Source: an uncultured Bacteroidales bacterium (GTDB lineage: Bacteria; Bacteroidota; Bacteroidia; Bacteroidales; Muribaculaceae). Taken from it: a stretch of 64,000 nt of DNA. A program made the position numbers and the translations under genes. Location of the stretch: NCBI GenBank assembly GCA_902793405.1, contig CADBDH010000003.1, positions 128,460 to 192,459 on the forward strand. Reading direction: 5' to 3'. A model generated the notes under the pieces. The model had not been told where the DNA came from. It saw nothing but the letters and a program-made list of their open reading frames with translations, and did no database searches. Position 1 is the first letter of the stretch. Every line of letters begins with the position of its first letter. Below, in pieces: positions 26,385 to 36,012 of this stretch.

Positions 26385-27638
26385 CTATTCGGTGGGAGGC
26401 TGCTCTCCGATGTGGAAAACGTGGTTATAGATGAGCTGGGTACCTCCCAGGTGGGACTGGATGTAGTCGCCGGCGGTCTTGCCGCATTGCAGGCGCAGGG
26501 GCTCATTTTCCAGCAGAGGGTCCATGGCTGCCGAGAACGAGTCGCTGTCGTGGATGCTCATCGCTCCGTCAAGCTCGATGAGGTCATGGGCCTCCTGGAA
26601 CTTGTGGTGCTTGGGCCCGAAGATGACCGGTATGCCATAGACTGCGGCCTCGTTGATGTTGTGGATGCCGGCACCGAATCCGCCGCCAATATAGGCGGCC
26701 TGGCCATACCGGTACAACGACGAGAGCAGACCGAAGCTGTCGATAATCAGGCAGTCGGCGTTAGCGACATTCTTTTGTGTCGCTTCGCTATAGAAACGTG
26801 CCGGGCGGGACAGTTTGGACATGAGCACATGCAGGCGGTGACGGTCAAACTCATGAGGCGCGATGATGAGTTTCATCTCGCGGTGAGTGTTGAAGTAGGG
26901 AATGACGATGTCCTCGTCGGGAGGCCACGAACTGCCCATGACCAGGGTGAACCTGGCATTCTCGACAAACTTCTCGACCAGGGGGAACTCGCGTGCAGCG
27001 GCACGCACGTCGGCCACGCGGTCAAATCGCGTGTCGCCTGCCACGACCACATTGTCAATGCCTATTCCCGCCAGCAGTTCGCGCGACTGCTCGTTCTGCA
27101 CGAACAGGGTGTCGAAGCACTTGAGCATCTTGCGGAACAGGCCACCCCAAGGCTTGAAGAAAATCTGCCTGGGACGGAAGATGGCCGAAATAATGTAAGT
27201 GGGGATGCCGCGACGCTTGAGGGCGCTCAGGTAGTTGCCCCAGAACTCGTACTTGACAAAGATGGCCATCGACGGCTTGACGATATCGAGGAATTTCTTC
27301 ACGTTGGCGGGCATGTCAAAGGGCAGATAAACCACGGTATCGACCATGCTGAAGTTCTTGCGCACCTCGTAGCCGGAGGGGGAGAAGAACGAGAGCAGGA
27401 TGCGTGCGTCGGGTCGTTCACGCTTGATTTTCTCGATCAGGGGACGTCCCTGCTCAAACTCGCCCAACGATGAGGCGTGGATCCAGATGTAACCGCCGGC
27501 GGGGTCGAGTTTGCGCTGCAGGGTGCGGAAACAACGGCGCTGCCCGCGCAGCATCAGCTTGGCTTTGGGGTTGCGTATGGCCGCTATCTTCACCGCGTTG
27601 CGGTAGGTGGCGATACCCAGGTTATAGATGGGATCCAT
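26385..27638 (-). CDS. waaA: 3-deoxy-D-manno-octulosonic acid (Kdo) transferase
   Basis: WaaA (KdtA) transfers Kdo from CMP-Kdo to lipid IVA at the inner membrane, the first step of the LPS core. Family signs are WIHASSLGEFEQGRPLI near residues 50-68, YLPFDMPANVKKFL, VKYEFWGNYL, the central VMGSSWPPDEDIVIPYF and the nucleotide-binding YIGGGFGAGIHNINEAAVYG. Length of 417 residues is normal. Heptamer repeats fill the 5' region up to within ten bases of the ATG. The gene lies downstream of gltX and the outer-membrane protein gene. Confidence 0.94.
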   Translation of the reverse strand: MDPIYNLGIATYRNAVKIAAIRNPKAKLMLRGQRRCFRTLQRKLDPAGGYIWIHASSLGEFEQGRPLIEKIKRERPDARILLSFFSPSGYEVRKNFSMVDTVVYLPFDMPANVKKFLDIVKPSMAIFVKYEFWGNYLSALKRRGIPTYIISAIFRPRQIFFKPWGGLFRKMLKCFDTLFVQNEQSRELLAGIGIDNVVVAGDTRFDRVADVRAAAREFPLVEKFVENARFTLVMGSSWPPDEDIVIPYFNTHREMKLIIAPHEFDRHRLHVLMSKLSRPARFYSEATQKNVANADCLIIDSFGLLSSLYRYGQAAYIGGGFGAGIHNINEAAVYGIPVIFGPKHHKFQEAHDLIELDGAMSIHDSDSFSAAMDPLLENEPLRLQCGKTAGDYIQSHLGGTQLIYNHVFHIGEQPPTE

Positions 27639-27642
27639 GTTG

Positions 27643-27765
27643 TTTTAGTTTTAAAGTTCGTAGTTTCTAGTCCTTAGTTTCTAGTCCTTAGTTTCTAGTC
27701 CTTAGTTTCTAGTTTCTAGTCCCTAGTGTTAAGTTTTCAGTTTTAAGTTGTTGAGCCCTTGTCAG
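27643..27765. repeat. Heptamer-periodic repeat 5' of waaA
   Basis: TAGTTTC, TAGTCCT and TAGTCCC words recur at seven-base spacing between the waaA start and the stop of the upstream outer-membrane protein gene. Confidence 0.8.
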
Positions 27766-27772
27766 TTGTTTT

Positions 27773-28861
27773 CTAGTACAGCGAGGGCAGATGGCGGCTC
27801 TTGAGGTGGTCGCGGTCGTGCCGGCGTTTCCACAAGTTGTTGTCGATGTAGAAACGGCAGGCGATCTGTTGCCAAAAACCAGTCGTCTTGTTGTTGGCAT
27901 GGAATGTCAGCGAACCCGTGAGGTCCACAAAGCTGTTGTTGACGATGTGGAAAACCAGGTCGGTGCGGCTGTAGGTCTTGTAGTTGAAATAGGGGTCGCC
28001 CTGGTAGAGCAGGCTCCCGAACTTGGCGTGGAGGGGCATGATGCCCTGTCCCGTGTAGAAGGTCTCGTCGAGCTCAAGCCAGCGCCAACGGGCGGTAGCC
28101 GTGGCCAGGAAACCCGCGGGGTGCTCCCACTTGTTGATGCCGCGGTCGCGCTCCATGGCAATGATGGCTCCGGCCGACAGACGCAGCGAGTCGAGTGCGG
28201 TGCGGTGCGACAGGTCGAGCGACAGCATGGGGTTGATGACCAGGTCATCGTTGACGTGCTGCTCCTCGGCATCAAGCTTGGACATAGCCAGGTGGCTGTA
28301 TTGCACATGCCCACCCAGCCGCAGGGGGCCGGCAAGACGCCAATCGGCGTTAAGGAAGACGGTGAAGGCCTCGCGCTTGTGGTCGGTTTGCAGCTGCCTC
28401 CAGTCCACGGCGACCTCGGCATATCCTTCGGGCTTGATGTACTGTGCCATGACGCCGCGGATGTTGGGCTGCACGTAGTTGAGCGAGTCGCTCCACAGGT
28501 AGCGGGGCATGCGCTCCACCATCAGCGACCGCGGCATGAGGCCGACGGTCATGTGCCACCCGTTATCGCCGTTGTAGCGGTAATAGAGGGTGGGCAGCAC
28601 CTTGTAGCCGCTCAGGTCATCGATCATGGGCTGGTACCACACGGCACCTGCTTTGAACACATGGGCGCCATCCATCATCGAGAAGCCCACCTCGGGAGCC
28701 AGGCGTGTGAAGAAGAACGTTTGGTCGGGGGTGGTGTAATCCTCGCCACCCTCGCGGTTGTTCAACAGCACACTGGCATCAACACTCCATTCCACCTCTT
28801 GAGCATCAAGAGATGGAATTGTGAGCAGTAGGGTCAATATGGCTAGCAGCCACTTATGCAT
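27773..28861 (-). CDS. Predicted outer-membrane beta-barrel protein, unknown role
   Basis: The protein begins [21 protein letters not shown], a clear signal peptide. It continues with alternating amphipathic strands rich in Tyr, Trp and Arg ([40 protein letters not shown]), as in outer-membrane barrels, and ends in a short basic tail with final Tyr. About 362 residues. The ATG at 28861 overlaps the gltX stop by eight bases; upstream in-frame codons are low-quality and inside gltX, so I reject them. Similar proteins occur in Bacteroidales without assigned function. Confidence 0.7.
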   Translation of the reverse strand: MHKWLLAILTLLLTIPSLDAQEVEWSVDASVLLNNREGGEDYTTPDQTFFFTRLAPEVGFSMMDGAHVFKAGAVWYQPMIDDLSGYKVLPTLYYRYNGDNGWHMTVGLMPRSLMVERMPRYLWSDSLNYVQPNIRGVMAQYIKPEGYAEVAVDWRQLQTDHKREAFTVFLNADWRLAGPLRLGGHVQYSHLAMSKLDAEEQHVNDDLVINPMLSLDLSHRTALDSLRLSAGAIIAMERDRGINKWEHPAGFLATATARWRWLELDETFYTGQGIMPLHAKFGSLLYQGDPYFNYKTYSRTDLVFHIVNNSFVDLTGSLTFHANNKTTGFWQQIACRFYIDNNLWKRRHDRDHLKSRHLPSLY

Positions 28862-30392
28862 CGGCGGGCAGGTGGATGTTCTCGATGCCGGCGTTGAGGC
28901 GGGCGAGGGTCTCGTCGCGTCCCAGCAGTTGGGTGATGTCAAACATGTGCGGACCACGGCATTCGCCCACCACGGTCAAGCGGAAGGCATTCATCACGTT
29001 GCCCTTGTGGTAGCCGTTCCTGTCGATCCAGTCCATGACGGCGGCCTCGCTGGCCATGGGGTCGTTCAGGTCGACAGTCTCGAGCAGTGCGGCCAGCTGG
29101 CGCATCAGCTCGGGCGTCTCTTCCTTCCAGCGCTTGCGGATGTCCTTTTCGCTATAGCTGGTGGGGCGGACAAAGAAGAAGCCGCCCTGGTCCCACAGGT
29201 CGCCCACAAAGTTGGCACGGCTCTTGACCAGAGCTACGACGTGAGCGATATAAGCGTCGCTGAAGCCGTCCACGTTCACGCCATGCTGGGTGAGCACGGG
29301 CTTGAACAGCTGTGCCAGTTCGTTGTCGTCCATGTTCATGATGTACTCGTGGTTGAACCACTTGCCCTTCTCAAAGTCGAACTTGGCACCCTTGCGGGAG
29401 CAGTGGTTGATGGAGAATTCCTTGATGAGCTCGTCCATCGAGAAGATCTCGCGGTCGTCGCCGGGGTTCCAGCCCAGCAGGGCCAGGAAGTTGACCACGG
29501 CCTGGGGCAGATAGCCTGCCTCGCGATAGCCGCTGGAGCGTTCGCCGCTCTTGGGGTCGTTCCAGTCGAGAGGGAACACGGGGAAGCCCAGGCGGTCACC
29601 GTCACGCTTGCTCAGTTTGCCCTTTCCGTCGGGCTTGAGCAGCAGGGGCAGGTGAACGAATTCGGGCATCGTGTCCTCCCAGCCGAAGGCTTGGTACAGC
29701 AGCACGTGCAGCGGTGCACTGGGCAGCCATTCCTCACCACGGATGACATGTGACACCTCCATCAGGTGGTCGTCGACGATGTTGGCCAGGTGATAGGTGG
29801 GCAGGTCGTCGGCGCTCTTGTAGAGCACCTTGTCGTCGAGAATCGACGAGTTGATGGTCACATCGCCGCGCAGCAGGTCGTGGACTACTACGTCCTGGTC
29901 GGGCTCGATGCGGAAGCGCACCACCCACTTGGCACCGCTTTCCATCAGGGCCTTGACCTCGTCGGCAGGCAGTGACAGCGAGTTGCGCATCATGCCGCGC
30001 GTGCGTGCGTCATACTGGAAATTCTTGATTTCCTGACGCTTGGCCTCGAGTTCCTCGGGCGTATCAAAGGCATAGTAGGCCTTGCCGGCATCCACCAGCT
30101 GCTGCGTGTACTTGCGGTACAGGTCGCGGCGCTCGCTCTGCTTGTAGGGGCCGTAGTTGCCACCCTCGCGCACGCCCTCGTCGATGCCGATGCCCAGCCA
30201 TTGCAGGGCCTCGTTGATGTATTCCTCGGCACCAGGCACAAAGCGGGTGCTGTCGGTGTCCTCGATGCGCAGAATCATGTCGCCGCCGTGCTGGCGGGCA
30301 AACAGGTAGTTATACAGTGCCGTGCGCACGCCACCAATGTGCAGCGGGCCCGTGGGAGATGGCGCAAAGCGCACTCTTACTCGTCGTTCCAT
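28854..30392 (-). CDS. gltX: Glutamyl-tRNA synthetase
   Basis: A class I synthetase that charges tRNA-Glu. The N-terminal HIGH-type motif is [20 protein letters not shown], and the KMSKS-type loop is [14 protein letters not shown] near residue 260. [20 protein letters not shown] is family-typical. Length of 512 residues is normal. Its last codons overlap the start of the outer-membrane protein gene, so the two are probably translated from one mRNA. Confidence 0.97.
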   Translation of the reverse strand: MERRVRVRFAPSPTGPLHIGGVRTALYNYLFARQHGGDMILRIEDTDSTRFVPGAEEYINEALQWLGIGIDEGVREGGNYGPYKQSERRDLYRKYTQQLVDAGKAYYAFDTPEELEAKRQEIKNFQYDARTRGMMRNSLSLPADEVKALMESGAKWVVRFRIEPDQDVVVHDLLRGDVTINSSILDDKVLYKSADDLPTYHLANIVDDHLMEVSHVIRGEEWLPSAPLHVLLYQAFGWEDTMPEFVHLPLLLKPDGKGKLSKRDGDRLGFPVFPLDWNDPKSGERSSGYREAGYLPQAVVNFLALLGWNPGDDREIFSMDELIKEFSINHCSRKGAKFDFEKGKWFNHEYIMNMDDNELAQLFKPVLTQHGVNVDGFSDAYIAHVVALVKSRANFVGDLWDQGGFFFVRPTSYSEKDIRKRWKEETPELMRQLAALLETVDLNDPMASEAAVMDWIDRNGYHKGNVMNAFRLTVVGECRGPHMFDITQLLGRDETLARLNAGIENIHLPADA

Positions 30393-30440
30393 TTGTCTTA
30401 TTTTCTTTATTATTATATAATGTGTTGTTTGTTCTCTCGT

Positions 30441-31214
30441 TTACAGGAGCAAGTCCTTGATGGCATCCATCGATGCGTAGTCGGTCTGGTCGACATGGGT
30501 GGGGGTGACGGTCACATAGCCGCGCTGCAGCCAGTAGTAGTCGGTCAAGCCTTCGTTCTTGTCGGCGATTTCAAATTCGCCGGTCAGCCAGTAGTAGTTG
30601 CGCCCCGTGGGGTCCACGCGGTGTTCCCACTCGTTGATCCAGCGCCCCATGTCGCCGGTGGTCACTTTCATGCCCCTGAATTGACCGTCGATGTCAGGTA
30701 TGTTCACGTTCAGGCACACATCCTTGGGCAGTCCGCTCTTGAGCACCCGCTCGGTCACATGCTTGACGATGGGCTCACACGCGCTGGTGTCGGCATCGGC
30801 GCTGTAGTTGCCAAAGGAGAACGCCACGCTGGGCACACCGTGCAGGATGCCCTCAAAGGCGCACGCCATTGTGCCGCTGTAGAGCGTGTTCAGGCCGCTG
30901 TTGTAGCCGTGGTTGATGCCTGCGAGCACCACATCGGGCATCCGGTCGGCCATGAGTTGGCTCAGGGCCAGCTTCACGCAGTCGGCCGGCGTTCCGGTAG
31001 CCAGATAGGCAGTGTAGCCCTCTTCCTGGGCAATGCAAGTCGTTCGCACCGGGTGTACAAACGTGATGGCGCTCGACATGCCGCTTTGATGCACGGCGGG
31101 AGCGACAACAAACACGTCACCCAGTGTTCGAGCCACCTTGATGAGCGATTTGATGCCGTTGTAATCATAGCCGTCATCGTTGCTGACGAGGATGAGGGGT
31201 TTGTTGCTGTCCAT
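30441..31214 (-). CDS. surE: 5'/3'-nucleotidase SurE
   Basis: SurE is a metal-dependent nucleoside monophosphatase linked to stationary-phase survival. The metal site is LVSNDDGYDYNGIK at residues 8-21 (the NDDG motif). Next come QSGMSSAITF and VLAGINHGYNSGLNTLYSGT, with NVNIPD further on. Length of 257 residues is normal. A -7 box (TAACTTTG, minus strand, 31241-31248) is back to back with the nagB promoter; the two genes are divergent. Confidence 0.95.
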   Translation of the reverse strand: MDSNKPLILVSNDDGYDYNGIKSLIKVARTLGDVFVVAPAVHQSGMSSAITFVHPVRTTCIAQEEGYTAYLATGTPADCVKLALSQLMADRMPDVVLAGINHGYNSGLNTLYSGTMACAFEGILHGVPSVAFSFGNYSADADTSACEPIVKHVTERVLKSGLPKDVCLNVNIPDIDGQFRGMKVTTGDMGRWINEWEHRVDPTGRNYYWLTGEFEIADKNEGLTDYYWLQRGYVTVTPTHVDQTDYASMDAIKDLLL

Positions 31215-31240
31215 TTGGCTTGTTTTAATGAATTTGGCCG

Positions 31241-31288
31241 CAAAGTTACAAATTTTTGTGGAGAATTGTAAGATTTGGATTAACTTTG
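31241..31288. promoter_or_regulatory. Divergent promoters of surE and nagB
   Basis: TAACTTTG is present on the minus strand at 31241-31248 (towards surE) and on the plus strand at 31281-31288 (towards nagB). A TTTG at 31255-31258 could be the nagB -33 box. Confidence 0.65.
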
Positions 31289-31331
31289 CCCCTATATAAA
31301 GATAAATCTATATCAAACCAAATCAAGAATT

Positions 31332-32123
31332 ATGAGACTGATTATCGAACCTGATTATGAGAATGTGTCAAAGTGGGCTGCCAATTATGTGGCTAAACGC
31401 ATCAACGAGGTCAATCCCACTCCCGAGAAACCTTTCAAGCTGGGTTGCCCCACGGGAAGTTCGCCCTTGGGCATGTACCGCGAGCTCATCGCGATGAACA
31501 AGGCCGGAAAGGTATCGTTCCAGAATGTCATCACCTTTAACATGGACGAGTACTGCAATCTGCCCGAGGAACACCCCGAGAGCTACCACTCGTTCATGTG
31601 GAACAACTTCTTCTCGCACATCGATATCAAACCCGAGAATGTGAATATCCTCAACGGTAATGCTCCCGACCTGGTCAAGGAGTGTGAGGAATATGAGAAG
31701 CGCATCGAGGCTGCTGGCGGCATCGACCTGTTTATGGGCGGCGTGGGCCCCGATGGCCATATCGCCTTCAACGAGCCGGGCTCGTCGCTCACATCGCGCA
31801 CGCGTCAAAAGACCCTCACCCAGGACACCATCATCGCCAACAGCCGCTTCTTTGACGGCGACCTGAACAAGGTGCCCAAGACCGCCCTCACCGTGGGCGT
31901 CGGCACCGTGATGGATGCTCGCGAGGTGATGATCATTGTCAACGGCCATGGCAAGGCCCGCGCCCTGCAGCAGGCTGTCGAGGGTGGCGTGTCTCACATG
32001 TGTACCCTGAGTGCTCTGCAGATGCACCCCCATGCCATCATCATCGCCGACGAGGCCGCCGTCGATGAACTCAAGGTGAGCACCTACCGCTACTTCAAGG
32101 ACATCGAGAAGGACAACCTGTAA
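31332..32123 (+). CDS. nagB: Glucosamine-6-phosphate deaminase
   Basis: NagB converts glucosamine-6-phosphate to fructose-6-phosphate and ammonia, feeding amino sugars from host mucin or cell-wall turnover into glycolysis. Motifs are [16 protein letters not shown], the catalytic FNMDEYCNL (Asp of DEY), [19 protein letters not shown] and [16 protein letters not shown]. Length of 263 residues is normal. It is transcribed from its own promoter, divergent from surE, and no other nag gene is adjacent. Confidence 0.96.
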   Translation: MRLIIEPDYENVSKWAANYVAKRINEVNPTPEKPFKLGCPTGSSPLGMYRELIAMNKAGKVSFQNVITFNMDEYCNLPEEHPESYHSFMWNNFFSHIDIKPENVNILNGNAPDLVKECEEYEKRIEAAGGIDLFMGGVGPDGHIAFNEPGSSLTSRTRQKTLTQDTIIANSRFFDGDLNKVPKTALTVGVGTVMDAREVMIIVNGHGKARALQQAVEGGVSHMCTLSALQMHPHAIIIADEAAVDELKVSTYRYFKDIEKDNL

Positions 32124-32149
32124 ACCGCACAGGTTCCACCCGATAAACT

Positions 32150-32189
32150 GATTCACCCTACAGATGCCGTGGCGTCTGTAGGGTGAATC
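32150..32189. terminator. Strong hairpin between convergent nagB and a small lipoprotein gene
   Basis: A perfect 15-base stem (32150-32164 with 32175-32189) and 10-base loop lies 27 bases after the nagB stop. The flanking T content is poor, but the position suggests a terminator. A second hairpin near 32218-32250 (AAGCTG/CAGCTT then T5 on the minus strand) probably ends the opposite gene. Confidence 0.65.
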
Positions 32190-32279
32190 GCTATCTTGGG
32201 GGATATAAACAAAAGAAAAAGCTGCTCGAGCCTAACGGCGGGAACAGCTTCAAACTTTTCTTGTTGTAAGTCCTCTTGC

Positions 32280-32495
32280 TTACTCGGCGGGAGCAGCCTC
32301 AGGAGCAGCCTCGGTAGCGGCGCTATCAACAACGGCAGCAGCGCTGTCAGCAACAACGGTGGTGTCAACGGGAGCCTCTTCTACAACGGCGGTGGTGTCA
32401 ACAGCCTCCTCAGCGGTGGCCTCGGTGTTGGTGTTGGTGCATGAAATCATGCTAACGCTAGCGATAACAGCAAGAGCTAAAACTAACTTCTTCAT
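32280..32495 (-). CDS. Small acidic Ala/Glu/Val-rich lipoprotein
   Basis: A 71-residue protein starting MKKLVLALAVIASVSMISC, a lipoprotein signal with lipobox MISC (Cys 19). The mature part is low-complexity, rich in Ala, Glu, Val, Thr and Asp with repeats such as VDTTAVVEEAPVDTTVV, and has no basic residues. It would be an extended, strongly acidic surface or periplasmic anchor. No function is known to me. The frame is open further upstream to 32615, but the lipoprotein signal fixes the start at 32495. Confidence 0.75.
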   Translation of the reverse strand: MKKLVLALAVIASVSMISCTNTNTEATAEEAVDTTAVVEEAPVDTTVVADSAAAVVDSAATEAAPEAAPAE

Positions 32496-32762
32496 TTTTC
32501 TTGTGTAATTTAAATAATAAAACAAATAATATTCGGTTGTTAAAATCGGGTGCAAAATTATAACAAATTTTTCACGTGCAAACTTTTTTCTGATTTTTTT
32601 TACTCCCCCTTTCAAAACCCAATCCGCAAATCCGATTATTTTTCGGCATAACTAACTGATATTCAATATTAAACAAAAGCAGGCGCCCTGGATGTGGCGC
32701 CTGTTAAATTTTGTTAAGCCTAGGTGGGTGCGCTTGAAATCGCGCTTTTTTGACCACCGAAA

Positions 32763-34427
32763 TCAGTTGCTGTACAGGTAGCGTTTGATGCTCCGTTTGG
32801 GCGTTTTGTCAAACTCGGTAGCCATCAACTGAATCTTGGCGATTCTCTCATAGGGGGCCACGAGCTGGTTGAGCTCGGTGCGGATGTCTTCCATGAGGCC
32901 GGGCAGCTTGTCGCGAGTGACGCCCAGCTGGTCCATCGCGTCATAGTCGGGATAGACGAGGGCCACCAGTTTGCCCTCACGCATCACGACGAGGCTCTCG
33001 CTCACATAGAGCATATTGTTCAGCTTGGCCTCGATTTCCTCGGGGTAGATGTTCTGTCCGCTCGAGCTCAGCAGCATGGTCTTCAGTCGGCCCCTTATAA
33101 ATAATGTGCCGTCGGCATTCAGGGTACCCATGTCGCCGGTGTGCAGCCAGCCGTCCTCGTGCAGCACCTTGTCGGTGGCCTCGGTGTTATGGAAGTAGCC
33201 CTGCATGACGTTCTCACCGCGCACGCAGATTTCGCCGGGGATGTTCTCGGGGTCGTCGCTCAGGATCTTGCACTCCATGATGCCCGGCAGGATGCGGCCG
33301 GCGCTGTGGGGCACGAACTCGCGCCACGGCGTGTGGCTCACCAGCGGTCCGCACTCGGTCATGCCATAGCCCACGGTGAACGGGAACTTGATCTTATAAA
33401 GGAAGTCCTCGACCTCGGCATTGAACGGGGCACCGCCCACAATGACCTCTTCAAATGCGCCGCCAAAGGCTTCGATGAGCTTGTTGCGTATCTGGCTGTA
33501 GATGCGCTTGTCCAGATAGGGAACGGCCAGCGCCCATCGCAGCGCGCCCTTGCTGATCATGGGTACAATCATCTTGCTGTAGATTTTTTCCAGCACCAGG
33601 GGCACGGTGAACACCACGTTGGGCTTGACCTCGGCCATGGCCTTGACCAGGATCTTGGGCGACGGGATGCGGCCCAGCAGGGTAATGTGGCCACCCACGG
33701 CCAGCGGCGTCAACATGTCGAAGGCGCACCCGAAGGCGTGTGCCAGCGGCAGGAAGGCCAGGTCGCGCGACCCCTTGAAGTGCAGTTGCGAATTGATGCC
33801 GTAGACGATGTTACCGGCAAGGTTGTTGGCAGTGAGCATCACGCCCTTGCTGAAGCCTGTCGTGCCCGACGTGTAGTTGATCTCGACCAGGGCATCGTTA
33901 GGCACGTCGGCATAGTGGATGTGGTTGCGGTAGAACCCCTCGCCATATTCGGCGTTGAAGGCGTCGTTCAGTCCCTCTCTGGCTTTGGAGACAGTGTCAT
34001 CACCTTCTTTCTCGGCAACGAGTTTCATGTCCTCGAGCTGGATGACGGCACGCACACGCGGCATCTTGTCAAACTCCATGTTCTCCCAGATGCTCTTGCT
34101 GATGAACAGCATCGTGGCCTCGCTGTGGTTGATGATGTGCTGGGCATCGGCGGGGTTGAATTCCTGCAGGATGGGAACGATGACGGCGCCATAGGTGATG
34201 GTGCCCATGAAGACGGTTACCCAGTTGGGGATGTTCTTGCCGATGAGGGCAATGCGGTCGCCCTGTTTCACGCCGCTGTTCCTGAACAGCATGTGCAGCT
34301 TGGCAATATTGCGTGCAAAGTCGCCGTAGGTCAGTCGTTCACCGGTATTGTAGTCGGTTAATGCAGGCAGTTCCCAGTTGTCGATGAAACTGCGCTCATA
34401 AATCTTGATCAGGTTTTCCTTCATCAT
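32763..34427 (-). CDS. Long-chain fatty acid--CoA ligase (AMP-binding enzyme)
   Basis: A 554-residue adenylate-forming enzyme that activates fatty acids to acyl-CoA. Motifs are the P-loop INYTSGTTGFSKGVMLTANN near residues 180-200, TVGYGMTECGPLVSHTPW, the GWLHTGDMGTLNADG block with the ATP-binding Asp, and RLKTMLLSSSGQNIYPEEIE with the C-terminal domain hinge; the catalytic Lys is in KTPKRSIKRYLYSN. ATG codons lie at 34427 and 34424. A -7 box TATCTTTG occurs on the minus strand about 25 bases upstream. The natural substrate is unknown; membrane lipid recycling is likely. Confidence 0.88.
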   Translation of the reverse strand: MMKENLIKIYERSFIDNWELPALTDYNTGERLTYGDFARNIAKLHMLFRNSGVKQGDRIALIGKNIPNWVTVFMGTITYGAVIVPILQEFNPADAQHIINHSEATMLFISKSIWENMEFDKMPRVRAVIQLEDMKLVAEKEGDDTVSKAREGLNDAFNAEYGEGFYRNHIHYADVPNDALVEINYTSGTTGFSKGVMLTANNLAGNIVYGINSQLHFKGSRDLAFLPLAHAFGCAFDMLTPLAVGGHITLLGRIPSPKILVKAMAEVKPNVVFTVPLVLEKIYSKMIVPMISKGALRWALAVPYLDKRIYSQIRNKLIEAFGGAFEEVIVGGAPFNAEVEDFLYKIKFPFTVGYGMTECGPLVSHTPWREFVPHSAGRILPGIMECKILSDDPENIPGEICVRGENVMQGYFHNTEATDKVLHEDGWLHTGDMGTLNADGTLFIRGRLKTMLLSSSGQNIYPEEIEAKLNNMLYVSESLVVMREGKLVALVYPDYDAMDQLGVTRDKLPGLMEDIRTELNQLVAPYERIAKIQLMATEFDKTPKRSIKRYLYSN

Positions 34428-34677
34428 AATGCTAAGGTCTTTTTATGTGAGTGCAAAGATAATCAAATAATTCCATACCCACCATGCCACCACCCCAAAA
34501 AACGACTCAATCAACAACTATTATATATCAACAACAATAAATACAATAGATACAAATTGTTGATTGTCGGCAGTTTGTGTTTCGTGTTTCTATTTAGGGC
34601 AGCGCCGTTTTGGTTGTCTTATATTTGAACAACAACTTGTACAACTTCAAACAACTTTTTTTAAAATCAGCACTTGG

Positions 34678-34800
34678 GCCTCACGCTAAGCCGCGAAGTT
34701 TTTTAAGCCTACGAATTAAGCGAATGAAACTAATTGCATCCGCGTTCTTTTTCTTGTCGGCTGATTATAAGGATTAAAAGGATTGGCATCCGCGTCCTTT
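34678..34800. repeat. Dispersed intergenic element, copy C (partial)
   Basis: CCTCACGCTAAGCCG, AAGTTTTTTAAGCCTACG and GCATCCGCGT correspond in order to copy A (13222-13300). A second partial run with GGCATCCGCGTCC follows at 34784. This lies in the 640-base gap 34428-35067, which otherwise holds the ligase promoter, an AACAAC-rich stretch and an orphan promoter with two tiny frames. Confidence 0.65.
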
Positions 34801-34839
34801 TGACTTTAGCGTGGGGTCAAACGGCTGAATACTTTAAAA

Positions 34840-34881
34840 TTATGGTGGTGCGGGATTGATAAAAAATGTTAATATTTTCAT
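34840..34881 (-). CDS. Possible 13-codon ORF overlapping a tiny leader ORF
   Basis: ATG at 34881 overlaps the TGA of the tiny ORF upstream (ATGA), suggesting coupled translation. The peptide MKILTFFINPAPP ends in Pro-Ala-Pro-Pro before the stop, a sequence type that can slow ribosomes. This may be chance; there is no comparison to support it. Confidence 0.2.
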   Translation of the reverse strand: MKILTFFINPAPP

Positions 34882-34937
34882 GTAATGCATTGGTTTTGAG
34901 TATATTGTATTTTTTTTGTGTGTTTTTGTGTGTTCAT
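34878..34937 (-). CDS. Possible 19-codon ORF with Shine-Dalgarno site
   Basis: The peptide MNTQKHTKKIQYTQNQCIT is preceded, nine bases upstream of its ATG, by AAAGGAG, a rare Shine-Dalgarno match for this genome. The mRNA would start from the promoter at 34966-34973. It could be a leader peptide or a small protein; no downstream gene follows within 400 bases. Confidence 0.25.
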   Translation of the reverse strand: MNTQKHTKKIQYTQNQCIT

Positions 34938-34965
34938 GGCTTTGTCTCCTTTCGTTTTTTGTTGG

Positions 34966-34973
34966 CAAAGATA
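34966..34973 (-). promoter_or_regulatory. Orphan -7 box
   Basis: TATCTTTG on the minus strand with TTG 23 bases before it, just after the terminator of the next gene. It reads into the two tiny ORFs and repeat copy C. Confidence 0.5.
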
Positions 34974-35000
34974 GGTGATGAGGGAACTGTTGTCAATGAC

Positions 35001-35027
35001 AAAAAGCAGGCGCACGCGCCTGCTTTT
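35001..35027 (-). terminator. Intrinsic terminator of the secreted-protein gene at 35.1 kb
   Basis: AAAAGCAGGCGC (35002-35013) is complementary to 35016-35027, and on the minus strand the stem runs out in T5. It lies about 40 bases after the stop of the gene ending at 35068. Confidence 0.85.
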
Positions 35028-35067
35028 CTCTAATCACAATACCTCTAGCTTGCTAGTGCCAGCCCGC

Positions 35068-35940
35068 CTATCGAATGACGACCTTCTTACCGTGGTGGAT
35101 GTAGATGCCGGGGGTGGAGGGGATGTCCTTGCCCATGGGCTGGCCCATCAGGTTGTAGTAGTTGTCGTCATACTGACGTGGCCGTGGCTCGGCCACCACT
35201 TCGTCAATGCCCGTTATGGTGTTGGGGAAATAGTATTCACCTTTGTATATAATACTCCCATTCTCAATGACATGACTAAAGAAAAAAAGAGGAAAACCTG
35301 TCCTTGCTAACACAGGTATAAAGAAACACAAAGTGTAACACGTAAAACCGTCTATGCCGATGCCTTCAATAAGTTTAAAGTTTGCCCCATACTCTCCGAC
35401 GTATCTTTTAGCAAGGTGATTGCCGATTTGAATTGTATCAGTATATAAATGGTTATACAAGTTATAATAGATCTCATCACCATCATTTAAAACCCTATTC
35501 CAGTAGGCAATAGGGTCACTGAAATCATAAAGAATAAATTCCCTGCCTTCCAGCATTGCATCATAGTCTTCTTCGGTTCCATCACAATTGCCAATGGGAC
35601 AATCTGGATAGAATTTGCCGTCAGGTACAATGGCATAGACGACTTTGTCTTGTTCTCGCATGTATATGGGTATTGTATCTTTCTCAACATTGATGGCGTT
35701 ACCACTATACTTGTGCATCGCTTTATAAGATTTGCCGTCAATTACAGTATCTCCTTTGAATTCCAGAGTCAAATAGTGAGTTCCGAGTGGCAATTCGGGA
35801 TCTTCGCCTGGGTATGCATTATTATAGTAACACACCCACTTGACACCCTCGCGCACAAATGGGACGTACTCGTATTCCTGTGCTGCCACTTGTAAGCTAA
35901 CAAGAAGTGCTAACATCTTTAAAATAATTATCTTTTTCAT
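35068..35940 (-). CDS. Secreted protein with T9SS-like C-terminal tail
   Basis: A 290-residue protein starting MKKIIILKMLALLVSLQVAA-Q (signal peptide). The body is rich in Tyr, Asp and Trp. The last 30 residues, YYNLMGQPMGKD then STPGIYIHHGKKVVIR, match the short tail seen on many Prevotella and Muribaculaceae secreted proteins, which resembles type IX secretion sorting domains. No enzyme motif is seen. The coding region is AT-rich compared with most of the window, like the neighbouring C25 peptidase catalytic part, which hints at shared foreign origin. The ATG at 35940 is chosen by the signal peptide. Confidence 0.72.
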   Translation of the reverse strand: MKKIIILKMLALLVSLQVAAQEYEYVPFVREGVKWVCYYNNAYPGEDPELPLGTHYLTLEFKGDTVIDGKSYKAMHKYSGNAINVEKDTIPIYMREQDKVVYAIVPDGKFYPDCPIGNCDGTEEDYDAMLEGREFILYDFSDPIAYWNRVLNDGDEIYYNLYNHLYTDTIQIGNHLAKRYVGEYGANFKLIEGIGIDGFTCYTLCFFIPVLARTGFPLFFFSHVIENGSIIYKGEYYFPNTITGIDEVVAEPRPRQYDDNYYNLMGQPMGKDIPSTPGIYIHHGKKVVIR

Positions 35941-36012
35941 TTTCTTATCAGTTCTTAAGTTAATAATCTCAGCAAAGATATGAAACATAGGTGATATCAA
36001 CAAGTGATTCCA

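Noticed and set aside
13990-27765. Heptamer blocks considered as CRISPR arrays
   Set aside because: The period is seven bases with no spacers, and there are no cas genes.
34975-35310. 111-codon plus-strand frame over the end of the secreted-protein gene
   Set aside because: It covers a clear minus-strand terminator and is antisense to a gene with a signal peptide and T9SS-like tail.
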